DNA from: Chryseobacterium oncorhynchi
Lineage (GTDB): Bacteria > Bacteroidota > Bacteroidia > Flavobacteriales > Weeksellaceae
NCBI RefSeq assembly: GCF_002899895.1
Contig: NZ_PPEI02000007.1
Location: forward strand, 1-64,000
Direction of reading: 5' to 3'
DNA length: 64,000 bases
The notes under the pieces were generated by a model. It had not been told where the DNA came from. It saw only the letters and a list, made by a program, of their open reading frames with translations, and did not search any database. The translations under genes and the position numbers were made by a program. Positions within the stretch are counted from its first letter, which is position 1. Each line of letters begins with the position of its first letter. Positions 8,331 to 16,948 of this stretch are shown piece by piece.

Positions 8331-10190
8331 ATGAAGATTCATCTTTCAATTTTACTTATTCTCTTTTTCATTCTTGGAAAGGCTCAGAACACTGAACAAA
8401 AAGATAGTTTTGTTAAAGACAATTTCACCAAGAAAGAATTTTATATTCCCATGCGTGACGGAATTAAGCTTTTCACTGCAGTGTATATTCCAAAGGATAT
8501 TTCCAATAAAAACAAATATCCGTTCCTGATGCAGAGAACCTGCTACAGCATTGCTCCTTATGGTGAAAACGAATATAAGACGAAAGTTGGACCTAATTCT
8601 TTTCTGATGAAAGACAAGTACATTTTTGTATATCAGGATGTGCGTGGAAGATATATGAGTGAGGGAACTTTTACCAATATGACTCCACAAGTGGAACATA
8701 AAACAAAAAAGGATGTGGATGAAAGTACGGATACTTACGATACTATAGAATGGCTTTTGAAAAACGTTAAAGATAACAATGGTAAAGCAGGACAATTTGG
8801 AACTTCTTATCCCGGGTTTTATACTGCTGTAGGAACATTGGCACAACATCCGGCTTTGGTAGCCTCTTCGCCTCAGGCTCCGATTTCAGATTTCTGGAAT
8901 GATGATTTTCTTCACAACGGAAGATTTATGTTGGGATATTTCAGAACATTTCCTGTTTTTGGAGTTCAGAAAACAAAGCCTGAACAAAAAGCATGGTATA
9001 TGGATTCATTCATTAAACAAACTTCTGAGGACGGTCTGAAATTCTACAGAGAAATGGGCACCCTGAAAGATGCCTATGAGAAATATTATAAAAATAATTT
9101 CTTCATGACAGAAATTATGAATCATACCAACTATGATGAGTTCTGGCAGAAAAGAGGTCTTCTTCCTCATCTTAAAAATATTAACCACGCAGTAATGACT
9201 GTTGGAGGATGGTTTGATGCAGAAGATCTATCCGGACCTTTAAATATTTACAAAACAATAGAAAAAACAAGCCCTAAAGCTAAAAACACCATTGTAATGG
9301 GACCTTTCTCACACGGTGGATGGTCTCAGGAGCAAGGTAAGCATTTCCATAGTGAAACTTATTTCGGAGACAGCATTGCAACCTATTACCAGAAAAATAT
9401 TGAAACAAAATTCTTTAATCATTATTTGAAAGGAAATACTAAGGAAGATGCAGGGCTTCCTGAAGCTTTAATGTATGATACAGGAGCTAAGGAATGGAAA
9501 GAATTTACGTCTTATCCACCTAAAAATGCACAGAAAGTGAATTTTTATTTATCAGATAAAACTCTAAAAAAGACTTCAGGACAAGGGTATTCTGAGTATT
9601 ATAGCGATCCTAACAATCCTGTGTTAAGCTCCGATCATTTAAAAGATTTCAATGGTTTTACACCAAAAAATTATATGTCGGAGGACCAAAGATTTGCTGT
9701 GGGAAGACCGGATGTACTGACGTTCACAACTGATGTACTGACAGATGATATTGCTTTTGCCGGAGAGATTTTGGCTAAACTTAATATTTCCTCTTCTTCT
9801 ACAGATGCTGACTTTGCAGTAAAATTGATTGATGTTTATCCTGAAGATTTCAAACCTGCGGAGAAGAAAGACGGGGTGATCTATGGAAATTATCACCAGA
9901 TGGTAAGAAGTGAAATTATGCCTGCAAGGTTCAGAAATTCTAAAGAAAAAGGAGAAGCTTTAGTTCCTAATCAAAAAACAGCAGTGAATTTCAGGCTTCA
10001 GGATGTGGTTCACACATTTAAAAAAGGGCATAAAATCCAAATCCAGATCAGCAGTACGTGGTTCCCGCTTTTTGCTATAAACCCACAGAAATTCTTAGAT
10101 AATCCGAATTTTGCATCCAAAGAGGATTACACTAAGGCATTTATCAAAATATATGATGACAGTTCCATTGAGGCTGAAATTTTAAAATAA
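8331..10190 (+). CDS. Secreted CocE/NonD family hydrolase, alpha-amino acid ester hydrolase-like
   Basis: A 619-residue exported serine hydrolase (signal peptide about 1-18, ending GKAQ). The alpha/beta-hydrolase S15 domain carries the nucleophile Ser159 in GTSYPG and the catalytic His328 in SHGGW. A jelly-roll X-Pro dipeptidyl-peptidase C-terminal domain begins near residue 385. Two acidic patches, SDFWNDDF after the nucleophile and WFDAEDLSGP, match the positions of the carboxylate cluster that binds the free alpha-amino group in alpha-amino acid ester hydrolases, which also act on beta-lactam antibiotics. That specificity is therefore the best guess over cocaine esterase or dipeptidyl-peptidase. 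It is monocistronic and ends at a strong terminator. Confidence 0.8.
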   Translation: MKIHLSILLILFFILGKAQNTEQKDSFVKDNFTKKEFYIPMRDGIKLFTAVYIPKDISNKNKYPFLMQRTCYSIAPYGENEYKTKVGPNSFLMKDKYIFVYQDVRGRYMSEGTFTNMTPQVEHKTKKDVDESTDTYDTIEWLLKNVKDNNGKAGQFGTSYPGFYTAVGTLAQHPALVASSPQAPISDFWNDDFLHNGRFMLGYFRTFPVFGVQKTKPEQKAWYMDSFIKQTSEDGLKFYREMGTLKDAYEKYYKNNFFMTEIMNHTNYDEFWQKRGLLPHLKNINHAVMTVGGWFDAEDLSGPLNIYKTIEKTSPKAKNTIVMGPFSHGGWSQEQGKHFHSETYFGDSIATYYQKNIETKFFNHYLKGNTKEDAGLPEALMYDTGAKEWKEFTSYPPKNAQKVNFYLSDKTLKKTSGQGYSEYYSDPNNPVLSSDHLKDFNGFTPKNYMSEDQRFAVGRPDVLTFTTDVLTDDIAFAGEILAKLNISSSSTDADFAVKLIDVYPEDFKPAEKKDGVIYGNYHQMVRSEIMPARFRNSKEKGEALVPNQKTAVNFRLQDVVHTFKKGHKIQIQISSTWFPLFAINPQKFLDNPNFASKEDYTKAFIKIYDDSSIEAEILK

Positions 10191-10194
10191 ACTG

Positions 10195-10228
10195 AAAAAG
10201 CTGTTCGTTTGAACAGCTTTTTATATTT
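10195..10228 (+). terminator. Terminator of the CocE-type hydrolase gene
   Basis: A perfect 12-bp stem (10195-10206 with 10211-10222), 4-nt loop, followed by T-rich sequence. It starts 4 bp after the stop codon. Confidence 0.9.
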
Positions 10229-10233
10229 TTAGG

Positions 10234-10299
10234 TTTTGGCTAAAGCCAAATGAATTTGAATGATTTGTTTAAGCGGGCTAAAGCCCATTTCTATGGATA
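10234..10299. repeat. 66-bp two-palindrome intergenic repeat, copy 1
   Basis: Two short palindromes, TTTGGCTAAAGCCAAA (10235-10250) and GGGCTAAAGCCC (10275-10286), with centres 38 bp apart, followed by ATTTCTATGGATA. A second copy at 16220-16285 has the same length and the same centre spacing; the palindromes and the tail are nearly identical while the 26-bp spacer differs. This looks like a REP-like dispersed element. It lies between the 3' ends of two convergent genes. Confidence 0.75.
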
Positions 10300-10344
10300 G
10301 GCAAATTGATTAGATATTTAATGAAAATCTAATTTCTAATCCTA

Positions 10345-10956
10345 TTATTCTTCAATTGTTCTGAAAGTAAGGTTTACTCTTGGAGTTTTTACTTTTGTTG
10401 TGGGCGGAAGCCTGTGAAGCCAATTATCCTGAGTCGCTCCTTTCATGATTAATAAACTTCCGGTTTCAAGGAATATTTCTACTTTTTCCTTTGTTCTTTT
10501 ATGTTTAAATAAAAACTTTCTCTCTGCTCCAAAAGTTAAAGAAGCAATGGCACCATGTTTTTTCAGATCCGTTTCACCATCACTGTGATAGGCCATTCCC
10601 TCACTTCCGTCATGGTATAAATTAAGCAAACAGGAGTTGTATGTTTCTCCGGAAACTTCCTCACATTTGTGCTTCAGTCTCAAAAGTTCAGGCGTCCAGA
10701 ATTTAGCATATTTTGTTCTGTTTGAATACGTATATTCAAATGCTTTTTCCCCAAACCACGCTACTTTACGCTTGGTTAGAATTAGTTTTCCGAAGATCAC
10801 TGCCTCATCATTTTCCCAGGGAATTTGATTGAACAGATAATCATAATACACATCAGATTCTTCTCTTGAAAAGACCTTTCCATAATAATGAACAGTTCCG
10901 TCATGCGGAAGAAGGCTTAAAGGATAATCTGGTATTTCGTCGAACAGACTGAGCAT
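10345..10956 (-). CDS. alkB: AlkB-type alpha-ketoglutarate-dependent DNA dealkylase
   Basis: 203 residues, the size of ALKBH2/3-like bacterial AlkB enzymes, which remove methyl groups from 1-methyladenine and 3-methylcytosine by oxidation. The Fe(II) ligands are His124-x-Asp126 (YHSDGETD) and His181 (NWLHRLP); the 2-oxoglutarate-binding RVNLTFR motif spans 193-199. The FGKLILTKRKVAWFG segment is the nucleotide-recognition lid. It lies 100 bp downstream of the Ada-type methyltransferase gene on the same strand, so the pair is likely one alkylation-repair operon. The assignment is firm for the family; the preference for single- or double-stranded DNA cannot be read. Confidence 0.9.
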   Translation of the reverse strand: MLSLFDEIPDYPLSLLPHDGTVHYYGKVFSREESDVYYDYLFNQIPWENDEAVIFGKLILTKRKVAWFGEKAFEYTYSNRTKYAKFWTPELLRLKHKCEEVSGETYNSCLLNLYHDGSEGMAYHSDGETDLKKHGAIASLTFGAERKFLFKHKRTKEKVEIFLETGSLLIMKGATQDNWLHRLPPTTKVKTPRVNLTFRTIEE

Positions 10957-11056
10957 AACATTTTGTTTTGTGAGGTATAATAATTTCTAAACACAAATTT
11001 CAATAATATTTTCACAAATAATACAATAGCTGTTATTTAAAATTTTTGTTTTTCGT

Positions 11057-11899
11057 TTAAGAATACATTTGTGAGCTTTCCCAGCCTACAATCATCTGTT
11101 TTCTATCACTACCCCATCGGTAACCACCAAGATGACCGGTAGATTGAATCACACGATGACATGGAATAAGAAATGCTACCGGATTGCTTCCTATAGCTGT
11201 TCCTACAGCTCTGGATGCTTTCGGATTTCCTATTTTTTCCGCTAGGTTACCGTAAGTAGATAATTTCCCCATGGGAATGGTTAATAGACTTTCCCAGACT
11301 TTAAGCTGAAAATCGGTACCTTTTAAGTGAAGCTTGATCGTTTTGAGCCTTGTCCAGTCTTTATCGAATATAAACAATGCATTTTTTTGAAGAGTGTCCT
11401 GTTTTTCAAAAAAAGAAGCATTAGGAAATTTATGTTTCAAATTTCCTAATGCTGATTCTTTATCGTTTTCAAAAGCCATATGGCAGATCCCTTTTTCTGT
11501 AGATGCTACCAGTATGTTTCCAAAAGGACTTTCGGAAAAACTATAGTTGATGACAAGGTTTTTTCCTCCATTCTTATATTCTGCGGGAGACATTCCTTCT
11601 ATTTTTACAAACAGATCATGAAGTCTGCTTGTACTGGAAAGTCCCGTTTCATAAGCGGTATCAAAAATACTTGCTTTTTCTTCCTTTAATAAATTCTTAG
11701 CATGTTCAAGACTGATGAACTGCAAAAATTTCTTCGGACTTGTACCTGCCCAATCTGTAAATATCTTCTGAAAATGGGCCGGACTCAAGTGAATATTCTC
11801 TGCCACTTCCTCCAAACTTGGCTGAAGTCTGAAATTGCTCTGGATATACTCTATCGCTTTGGCAATTCTATTATAATCTATCTGACTTTGCGTGGACAT
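11057..11899 (-). CDS. AraC-HTH / O6-methylguanine-DNA methyltransferase fusion (Ada-like, short form)
   Basis: 280 residues. Residues 1-110 form an AraC-type double helix-turn-helix (QPSLEEVAENIHLSPAHFQKIF, then FDTAYETGLSSTSRLHDLF). Residues about 118-275 form the suicidal methyltransferase with the active-site Cys247 in IPCHRVI and the preceding SRAVGTAIGSNP. The N-terminal Ada zinc domain that accepts methyl from phosphotriesters and switches full-length Ada into an activator is absent, so induction must work differently, perhaps through the remaining methyltransferase cysteine or not at all. It is the first gene of a probable two-gene operon with alkB. Both domains are clearly present; the regulatory role is inferred. 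Confidence 0.88.
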   Translation of the reverse strand: MSTQSQIDYNRIAKAIEYIQSNFRLQPSLEEVAENIHLSPAHFQKIFTDWAGTSPKKFLQFISLEHAKNLLKEEKASIFDTAYETGLSSTSRLHDLFVKIEGMSPAEYKNGGKNLVINYSFSESPFGNILVASTEKGICHMAFENDKESALGNLKHKFPNASFFEKQDTLQKNALFIFDKDWTRLKTIKLHLKGTDFQLKVWESLLTIPMGKLSTYGNLAEKIGNPKASRAVGTAIGSNPVAFLIPCHRVIQSTGHLGGYRWGSDRKQMIVGWESSQMYS

Positions 11900-11968
11900 T
11901 TTACTTTGTTTTTACCTCACAAATTTCCAAAGAATATACGGCAGAAAAAATCCGATTCTTGCGGAATA

Positions 11969-12826
11969 TTAGTTGTTGTTATAAATATCGTTATAAGCAA
12001 GCATTTTGTAATATAACTTCGCTGATAAGAAAGCGGTTGGCTTAGCCATTGGAGAATCCATTAATTCTACAATATCAAATGCCACTACATTACATTTTTC
12101 AAATACTCCTCTTAATAATTCTAACGTTGGGTACCATTGTAATCCACCTGGCTCAGGAGTTCCTGTAGAAGGGGCAATAGAAGGATCGAAAGCATCAAGG
12201 TCAATCGTAATATATACGTTTCCTGAAACTTTTTCTAATACATCATTGACCCAGTTTTCATTGTTAGCAATTTCGTGAGCAAAGAATACTCTTCCTTCCG
12301 GTAGATATTGAGCTTCTTCAGCATCCATAGAACGGATTCCCACCTGAACCAAGTTATGCTTTTGATTTGCTTCAAATACTGCACAAGCATGGTTAGAAGT
12401 TGAACCGTGGAACTCAGGACGTAGATCTGTATGAGCATCTAATTGAAGAACCGTTAAATTCTCGAATTTCTCACCTACCGCACGGATAGAACCAATAGAA
12501 ACAGAGTGCTCACCACCGAAAAGAGTGAATACTTTTCCTTCATTGTTCAAAAGCTCTTTTGTTTTTTGATAAACAGCTTCAGTCATTGCCTCAGGGCTAG
12601 AGTTTTCAGTTACTTCACCTGCTAAATATACTCCTTGCAAAAATGGTTCAGTACCTGTTTCAATGTCATAAAGCTCCATGTTTTCAGAAGCGTCTAAGAA
12701 TAATTCAGGACCTTTATCTGCTCCTTTTCCCCATGTTGAAGTTCCATCATAAGGAACTGTTACCAACATTACTTTCGAATTCTCTAACGTTGCGTTTTCT
12801 TCGGGAATTCCTGCGTATGTTCTCAT
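11969..12826 (-). CDS. speB: Agmatinase (agmatine ureohydrolase)
   Basis: 285 residues of the arginase/ureohydrolase family. The binuclear Mn-binding motifs are all visible: GGEHSV, DAHTD and DLDAFDPS, the last followed by the substrate loop STGTPEPGG. With the arginine decarboxylase at 13813-15207, it completes arginine to agmatine to putrescine plus urea, so agmatinase is preferred over arginase or formimidoylglutamase. A TATCTTTG promoter box lies at 12873-12880 on the minus strand. It is separated from speA by a divergently placed HAD gene, so the two are not one operon. Confidence 0.88.
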   Translation of the reverse strand: MRTYAGIPEENATLENSKVMLVTVPYDGTSTWGKGADKGPELFLDASENMELYDIETGTEPFLQGVYLAGEVTENSSPEAMTEAVYQKTKELLNNEGKVFTLFGGEHSVSIGSIRAVGEKFENLTVLQLDAHTDLRPEFHGSTSNHACAVFEANQKHNLVQVGIRSMDAEEAQYLPEGRVFFAHEIANNENWVNDVLEKVSGNVYITIDLDAFDPSIAPSTGTPEPGGLQWYPTLELLRGVFEKCNVVAFDIVELMDSPMAKPTAFLSAKLYYKMLAYNDIYNNN

Positions 12827-12872
12827 GCTTTATTTAAAAATTTTAATGTTGTAAAGATTGAAATATTAGTCG

Positions 12873-12880
12873 CAAAGATA
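12873..12880 (-). promoter_or_regulatory. -7 box of speB
   Basis: Exact TAnnTTTG match (TATCTTTG on the minus strand), 47 bp upstream of the speB ATG. No TTG at the expected -33 distance. Confidence 0.5.
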
Positions 12881-13037
12881 CGAAGAAAGTTATGAGTTTT
12901 GAGAATGTCTAATTTACAATTTACTAATATCAAATTAAAATCCAAGGCTATAAATCTGATAGATGAAGTCCTATATCTTACGTCTTGTCTCTTTCAACTT
13001 TAAAATCAAATAACTATTTTTACAAAAAACTTTATAT

Positions 13038-13697
13038 ATGTCTTTAAAAGCTGTTCTTTTCGATATGGATGGGGTAATTGTAGACACAGAACCCTTGCAT
13101 AGAAAAGCTTACTTCAAAACGTTTGATGAATTGGAAATTGCAGTTTCCGAAGATTTATACACCTCCTTTACCGGTGCTTCTACCAAAAGGGTTTGTGAAG
13201 CACTAATCAATAAGTATGACCTGAGCCATACCCATGAAGCCATTGCCGGTATCAAAAGATCTCACTTCAAGGATTATTTTTTTAATGATGATGAGTTTGA
13301 TTTAATTCCCGGGGTTAGAAAACTAATTGAGCATTACCATGAAAATGGAGTCAAGCTTATTTTAGCTTCTTCCGCAACCATGACAACAATCAATATGGTT
13401 TTTGAAAAATTCGGACTTGAAAAATATTTCAGCGGAAAGATCAGCGGAGCAGATTTAAAGGAGTCCAAACCTCATCCTGAAGTATTTTTACTGGCAGCTG
13501 AAATGGCAGAAGAACCTGTAGAAAACTGTATGGTTATTGAGGATTCTACCAATGGAATTCTCGCAGCACACAGAGCAAAAATTTTCTGTGCAGCTTACAG
13601 AAGTCTCCATTCAAAAAATCAGGATTATACTTTAGCGGATACTGTTATTTCAGATTATGAAGAACTTGAACTCGATAAGATTTCTAAATACTTTTAA
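13038..13697 (+). CDS. HAD family phosphatase / beta-phosphoglucomutase-like
   Basis: 219 residues, HAD subfamily IA with a helical cap. Motif I is FDMDGVIVDTEP with nucleophile Asp9 and acid/base Asp11. Motif II is the LASSA serine, motif III the lysine in SKPHPEVF, motif IV the VIEDSTNGI acidic pair. The sequence around the cap (TGASTKRVCEAL) resembles sugar-phosphate phosphatases and beta-phosphoglucomutases. The substrate is not certain. It is transcribed alone, divergent from speB and convergent with speA, and ends at a clear terminator. Confidence 0.8.
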   Translation: MSLKAVLFDMDGVIVDTEPLHRKAYFKTFDELEIAVSEDLYTSFTGASTKRVCEALINKYDLSHTHEAIAGIKRSHFKDYFFNDDEFDLIPGVRKLIEHYHENGVKLILASSATMTTINMVFEKFGLEKYFSGKISGADLKESKPHPEVFLLAAEMAEEPVENCMVIEDSTNGILAAHRAKIFCAAYRSLHSKNQDYTLADTVISDYEELELDKISKYF

Positions 13698-13700
13698 AAT

Positions 13701-13736
13701 AAAAGAAGCTCTCAAATTTTGAGAGCTTCTTTTGTA
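13701..13736 (+). terminator. Terminator of the HAD gene
   Basis: A 13-bp perfect stem (13701-13713 with 13721-13733), 7-nt loop, with the T run inside the distal arm and continuing a few bases. Confidence 0.85.
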
Positions 13737-13812
13737 TATTCATTAGTCTTTTGATTAAGCAAGAGCAAAATAATTCTACTGCTTTTCTTTTTCAAAATGA
13801 CTGGTTAAGATC

Positions 13813-15207
13813 TTATTTGTAACCTAATAGTTTCAAGATATCTTCTGGTTCCTGTTTCTCGCGGAAAACTTCATAGTGTAATTCACCATTTTCATCTTTC
13901 TGGATCAGGACGTGTCTCGGTTGAGGCATCAGGCAGTGATGTACTCCACCGTATCCTCCAATTGTTTCCTGATATGCTCCGGTATGGAAGAAACCAATAT
14001 ACAACGGCTTCGTATCACTGAAAACAGGTAAATAAATAGCATTGGTATGCTGCTCAGAGTTATAATAATCATCTGAATCACACGTTAATCCTCCCAGGAA
14101 TACTCTTTCATAAGTATCTTCCCAACGGTTTAGCGGAAGCATGATAAAGTGTCTTGAAATAGCCCAAGTATCAGGAAGCGTAGTCATGAAAGAAGAATCA
14201 ATCATATTCCACTTTTCTCTGTCATTCTGACGTTTTTGAGAAATAATCTTATAAAGGTTAGCCCCACTTTCTCCAACTGTAAAACTTCCGAATTCAGTAT
14301 AAATGTTTGGTTCTTCTACCCCCTCTTCTTCACAGAATTTTTTGATTTGAGAAACAATTTCCTCTACCATATATTGGTAATCGTAATCAAAGTTTAATGA
14401 AGTTTTGATTGGGAAACCTCCTCCAATATTCAAAGAATCTACTTCCGGAGCAATTTTCTTCAAACGTGCATATACACGAAGACATTTGTACAATTCATTC
14501 CAGTAGTATGAAGTATCTTTAATCCCCGTATTGATGAAGAAGTGAAGCATCTTCAGTCTTGCATTCGGGTGCTCGGCAATCTTCTGGCTATAATAAGGGA
14601 TGATATCCTTGTATCCGATTCCTAGTCTTGAGGTATAGAATTCGAATTTCGGTTCTTCCTCAGAAGCAATTCTAATTCCTATATTGAATGTAGAATCTAT
14701 ACTTTCCGTAAGCTTATCAAGTTCACGGTAATTATCCAAAATTGGAGTAATGTTTTCAAAACCGTTATTGATCATATCTGAAATCTTCATCAGATAATCA
14801 TCCGTTTTGAATCCATTACAGATTACTTCAATATTCTTATCTACCTTTTCCTTCTCATAAAGAGACTTCACAATATCCATGTCATAGGCAGAAGAAGTTT
14901 CTATCGAAATATCATTCTTCAAAGCCTCTTCCAATACAAAATTGAAATGACTGGATTTTGTACAATAGCAGTAGGTATAATTCTTTTTATATTCAATTTT
15001 CTCAAAAGCTTCTTTAAACCAGCTTTTGGCTTTCTGAATATTTTGAGAAATTCTCGGCAAGTAGCTAATCTTTAGCGGAGTGCCAAATTGCTCAACAACG
15101 TCCATCAATGGAACATCGTGAAACAACAAATTGTTCTCAGAAACATTAAACTCCTCTGTAGGAAAATATAATGTCTGATCAATAAGTTCCGAGTACTTTA
15201 TTTTCAT
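13813..15207 (-). CDS. speA: Biosynthetic arginine decarboxylase, short form
   Basis: 464 residues, an alanine-racemase-fold PLP decarboxylase of the short type found in Bacteroidota, in contrast to the enterobacterial SpeA of more than 600. The PLP lysine lies in YCYCTKSSHF, the phosphate-binding glycine loop is NIGGGFP, and the second-subunit catalytic cysteine is in GLTCDSDDYY. It makes agmatine from arginine, which SpeB then converts to putrescine. Diaminopimelate or ornithine decarboxylase are related alternatives, but the neighbouring agmatinase favours arginine. The start at 15207 is the first ATG and fits the family N-terminus. Confidence 0.88.
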   Translation of the reverse strand: MKIKYSELIDQTLYFPTEEFNVSENNLLFHDVPLMDVVEQFGTPLKISYLPRISQNIQKAKSWFKEAFEKIEYKKNYTYCYCTKSSHFNFVLEEALKNDISIETSSAYDMDIVKSLYEKEKVDKNIEVICNGFKTDDYLMKISDMINNGFENITPILDNYRELDKLTESIDSTFNIGIRIASEEEPKFEFYTSRLGIGYKDIIPYYSQKIAEHPNARLKMLHFFINTGIKDTSYYWNELYKCLRVYARLKKIAPEVDSLNIGGGFPIKTSLNFDYDYQYMVEEIVSQIKKFCEEEGVEEPNIYTEFGSFTVGESGANLYKIISQKRQNDREKWNMIDSSFMTTLPDTWAISRHFIMLPLNRWEDTYERVFLGGLTCDSDDYYNSEQHTNAIYLPVFSDTKPLYIGFFHTGAYQETIGGYGGVHHCLMPQPRHVLIQKDENGELHYEVFREKQEPEDILKLLGYK

Positions 15208-15329
15208 TTCTAAACAAGTGAATTAAGAAATGCAAAATTGCTAAAAAAGTTTGATTTTTGAATGTTAAAATTATTATAATTTTAAATAAAACCTCAATAT
15301 TCCTTCTTAGAGAAATTTATAGCTGATAA

Positions 15330-16205
15330 TCAATAGGTAAACTTTTGAATATATTCCTCTCTTTTTGTATCAGAGATTCCCAAAACCTGCTGAATATAAG
15401 CATCTGTGGAGCCATATTTCTTATCAATCTCCCCAAAAGCTGCATCAAGATACCTTTTTTCCACCCAACTTAGCTTTTCCAGGACCTGTAGATCCATCTT
15501 TGGATATATAAAATGCAGGCTATTGGCCAGTCGAAGCCTTTTCTCTACCAACCCTTTTCTAAAGTTGTTGGACAAAAGATATTCGTTATAAATTGTTTTT
15601 TTATCAAACTTCAGTATTGTCAGGATCAAGGCGGTAACAATTCCGGTTCTGTCTTTACCTGCCGTACAGTGATAGAGAATGGGGTCTTTGGAATCCAGAA
15701 TCTCTGTAATAATGACCTTAATTGTTGCGGGATTTTCTGTAACATACTCACGGTAGAAGTCTATCATCCTCTTATCTGCGTCGGAAGCATTTACCTTTCC
15801 TTTCAGAACAAGTTTTTTTGCCTGAGCAAGCTGATCACCTTCATCTTCAAATGCTGAATATTTTTTATAAACAGTTTCTGCCGGAAGCTGATCCGGGCTC
15901 TGAGATATTTCTTTTGAATTTCTAAGATCAATGACTTCTTTTATGCCCAGTTTTTCAATATCATCAAAAGATTTCTTTTTCAGCTTATGAAGATGGGCAC
16001 TTCTATAAAGCTTACCTGATTTTAAAGTTCTTCCTTCTGTATTTTTAATATTTCCTACCGTCCGGAAATTATTCACTTTCTTAATCTGAATTACTTTTTC
16101 AGTTTCATTTTTCCCATATTCAGGGGTTTCAAAATGTTGTGTTTTGCATGAGAAAATACAGCATAATGAAATGGTGAAAACTGATATTTTGATTAATGTA
16201 TTCAA
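15330..16205 (-). CDS. Lipoprotein tyrosine/dual-specificity phosphatase, TTG start
   Basis: 291 residues. The only start that gives an export signal is TTG at 16205; it yields a lipoprotein signal with lipobox IFSC (Cys20). The phosphatase domain has the P-loop HCTAGKDRTG with nucleophile Cys180 and Arg186, and the N-terminal FRTVGN and LYRSAHL motifs of the Y_phosphatase3 family (as in Mycobacterium PtpB). As a surface or periplasmic lipoprotein it may act on phospho-proteins or phosphoinositides. It is the last gene of the run after thiamine pyrophosphokinase, from which it is separated by repeat copy 2. Confidence 0.82.
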   Translation of the reverse strand: MNTLIKISVFTISLCCIFSCKTQHFETPEYGKNETEKVIQIKKVNNFRTVGNIKNTEGRTLKSGKLYRSAHLHKLKKKSFDDIEKLGIKEVIDLRNSKEISQSPDQLPAETVYKKYSAFEDEGDQLAQAKKLVLKGKVNASDADKRMIDFYREYVTENPATIKVIITEILDSKDPILYHCTAGKDRTGIVTALILTILKFDKKTIYNEYLLSNNFRKGLVEKRLRLANSLHFIYPKMDLQVLEKLSWVEKRYLDAAFGEIDKKYGSTDAYIQQVLGISDTKREEYIQKFTY

Positions 16206-16219
16206 TTGTTTTTAATAAG

Positions 16220-16285
16220 TTTTGGCTAAAGCCAGTGGATTTGTATATTTTTTATCAAATGGGCTAAAGCCCATTTCTATTGATA
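16220..16285. repeat. 66-bp two-palindrome intergenic repeat, copy 2
   Basis: The same arrangement as at 10234-10299: TGGCTAAAGCCA (16223-16234) and GGGCTAAAGCCC (16261-16272), centres 38 bp apart, then ATTTCTATTGATA. The 26-bp spacer between the palindromes is not conserved. It lies between the stop of thiamine pyrophosphokinase and the TTG start of the phosphatase, so here it would be inside a transcript. Confidence 0.75.
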
Positions 16286-16300
16286 TATAATTAGATCCTT

Positions 16301-16948
16301 TTAATAGATTTTCGGATATTCTATTTCGTTGATTCCTACAAAAAATAATAAATCTCCAGATTCATACTGAACAGTAACCTCATCTTCAACAGCAAAATTT
16401 CGGGTTCCTATTCTTGAGGTGATGCTTAGATTTCCGTTTGTCAAAGGCCAGTTAAGTCCTGTAGTTGTTATATGATCAGCCGACGGAAAGGGATAAAGAG
16501 AAATCATTTTATTCTTTACTCCTTTCAATGTAAAATTGTTGGGAATAAAATAGTATTCAGAAAATTCATCATAAAATCTGAGGTTCATACGGTCTTTAAA
16601 TGCAAAAGCAACGGTAAGATTTCCAAGAAAATGGTCTTGTTCTCCTCCACTTCCTCCAAAAACATCTACCTCTGAACTTCCTCTATCTAAAATAATTTCC
16701 AACGCTTTATGAAAATCTGTTTTGTCCTGATCCAAGGTAAGAATAAACTTTTCCTGATACACGTTTTCATCCGATCCACAATGAGAATCAAAGTCACCGG
16801 ATATAAAATCCAGTTTATCCAGAGGAAATCCCATTTTTTTCAGATAGTGAAAAGCACCGTCCGTACAGGCAATGAGGCTATAGTTATCTAAATCCGGAAA
16901 AGATTTTGGAGCGTCCCCGTTAATGAAAAGTAATGTTTTATCTCTCAT
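16301..16948 (-). CDS. Thiamine pyrophosphokinase
   Basis: 215 residues. Catalyses thiamine plus ATP to thiamine diphosphate. Family motifs are in order: the N-terminal ACTDGAFHYL, the Mg/ATP site GDFDSH, the DQDKTDFHKAL motif, and FGGSGGEQDHFLGNL; the C-terminal beta domain contains the thiamine-binding region ending in VQYESGDLLFF. Length is normal. The start overlaps the end of the cobalamin adenosyltransferase gene by 11 bp, so the two are translationally coupled, which links two cofactor-activating enzymes in one operon. Confidence 0.9.
   Translation of the reverse strand: MRDKTLLFINGDAPKSFPDLDNYSLIACTDGAFHYLKKMGFPLDKLDFISGDFDSHCGSDENVYQEKFILTLDQDKTDFHKALEIILDRGSSEVDVFGGSGGEQDHFLGNLTVAFAFKDRMNLRFYDEFSEYYFIPNNFTLKGVKNKMISLYPFPSADHITTTGLNWPLTNGNLSITSRIGTRNFAVEDEVTVQYESGDLLFFVGINEIEYPKIY

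Noticed and set aside
12235-12438. Minus-strand frame inside speB
   Set aside because: Shifted frame inside a gene with all metal-binding motifs intact.
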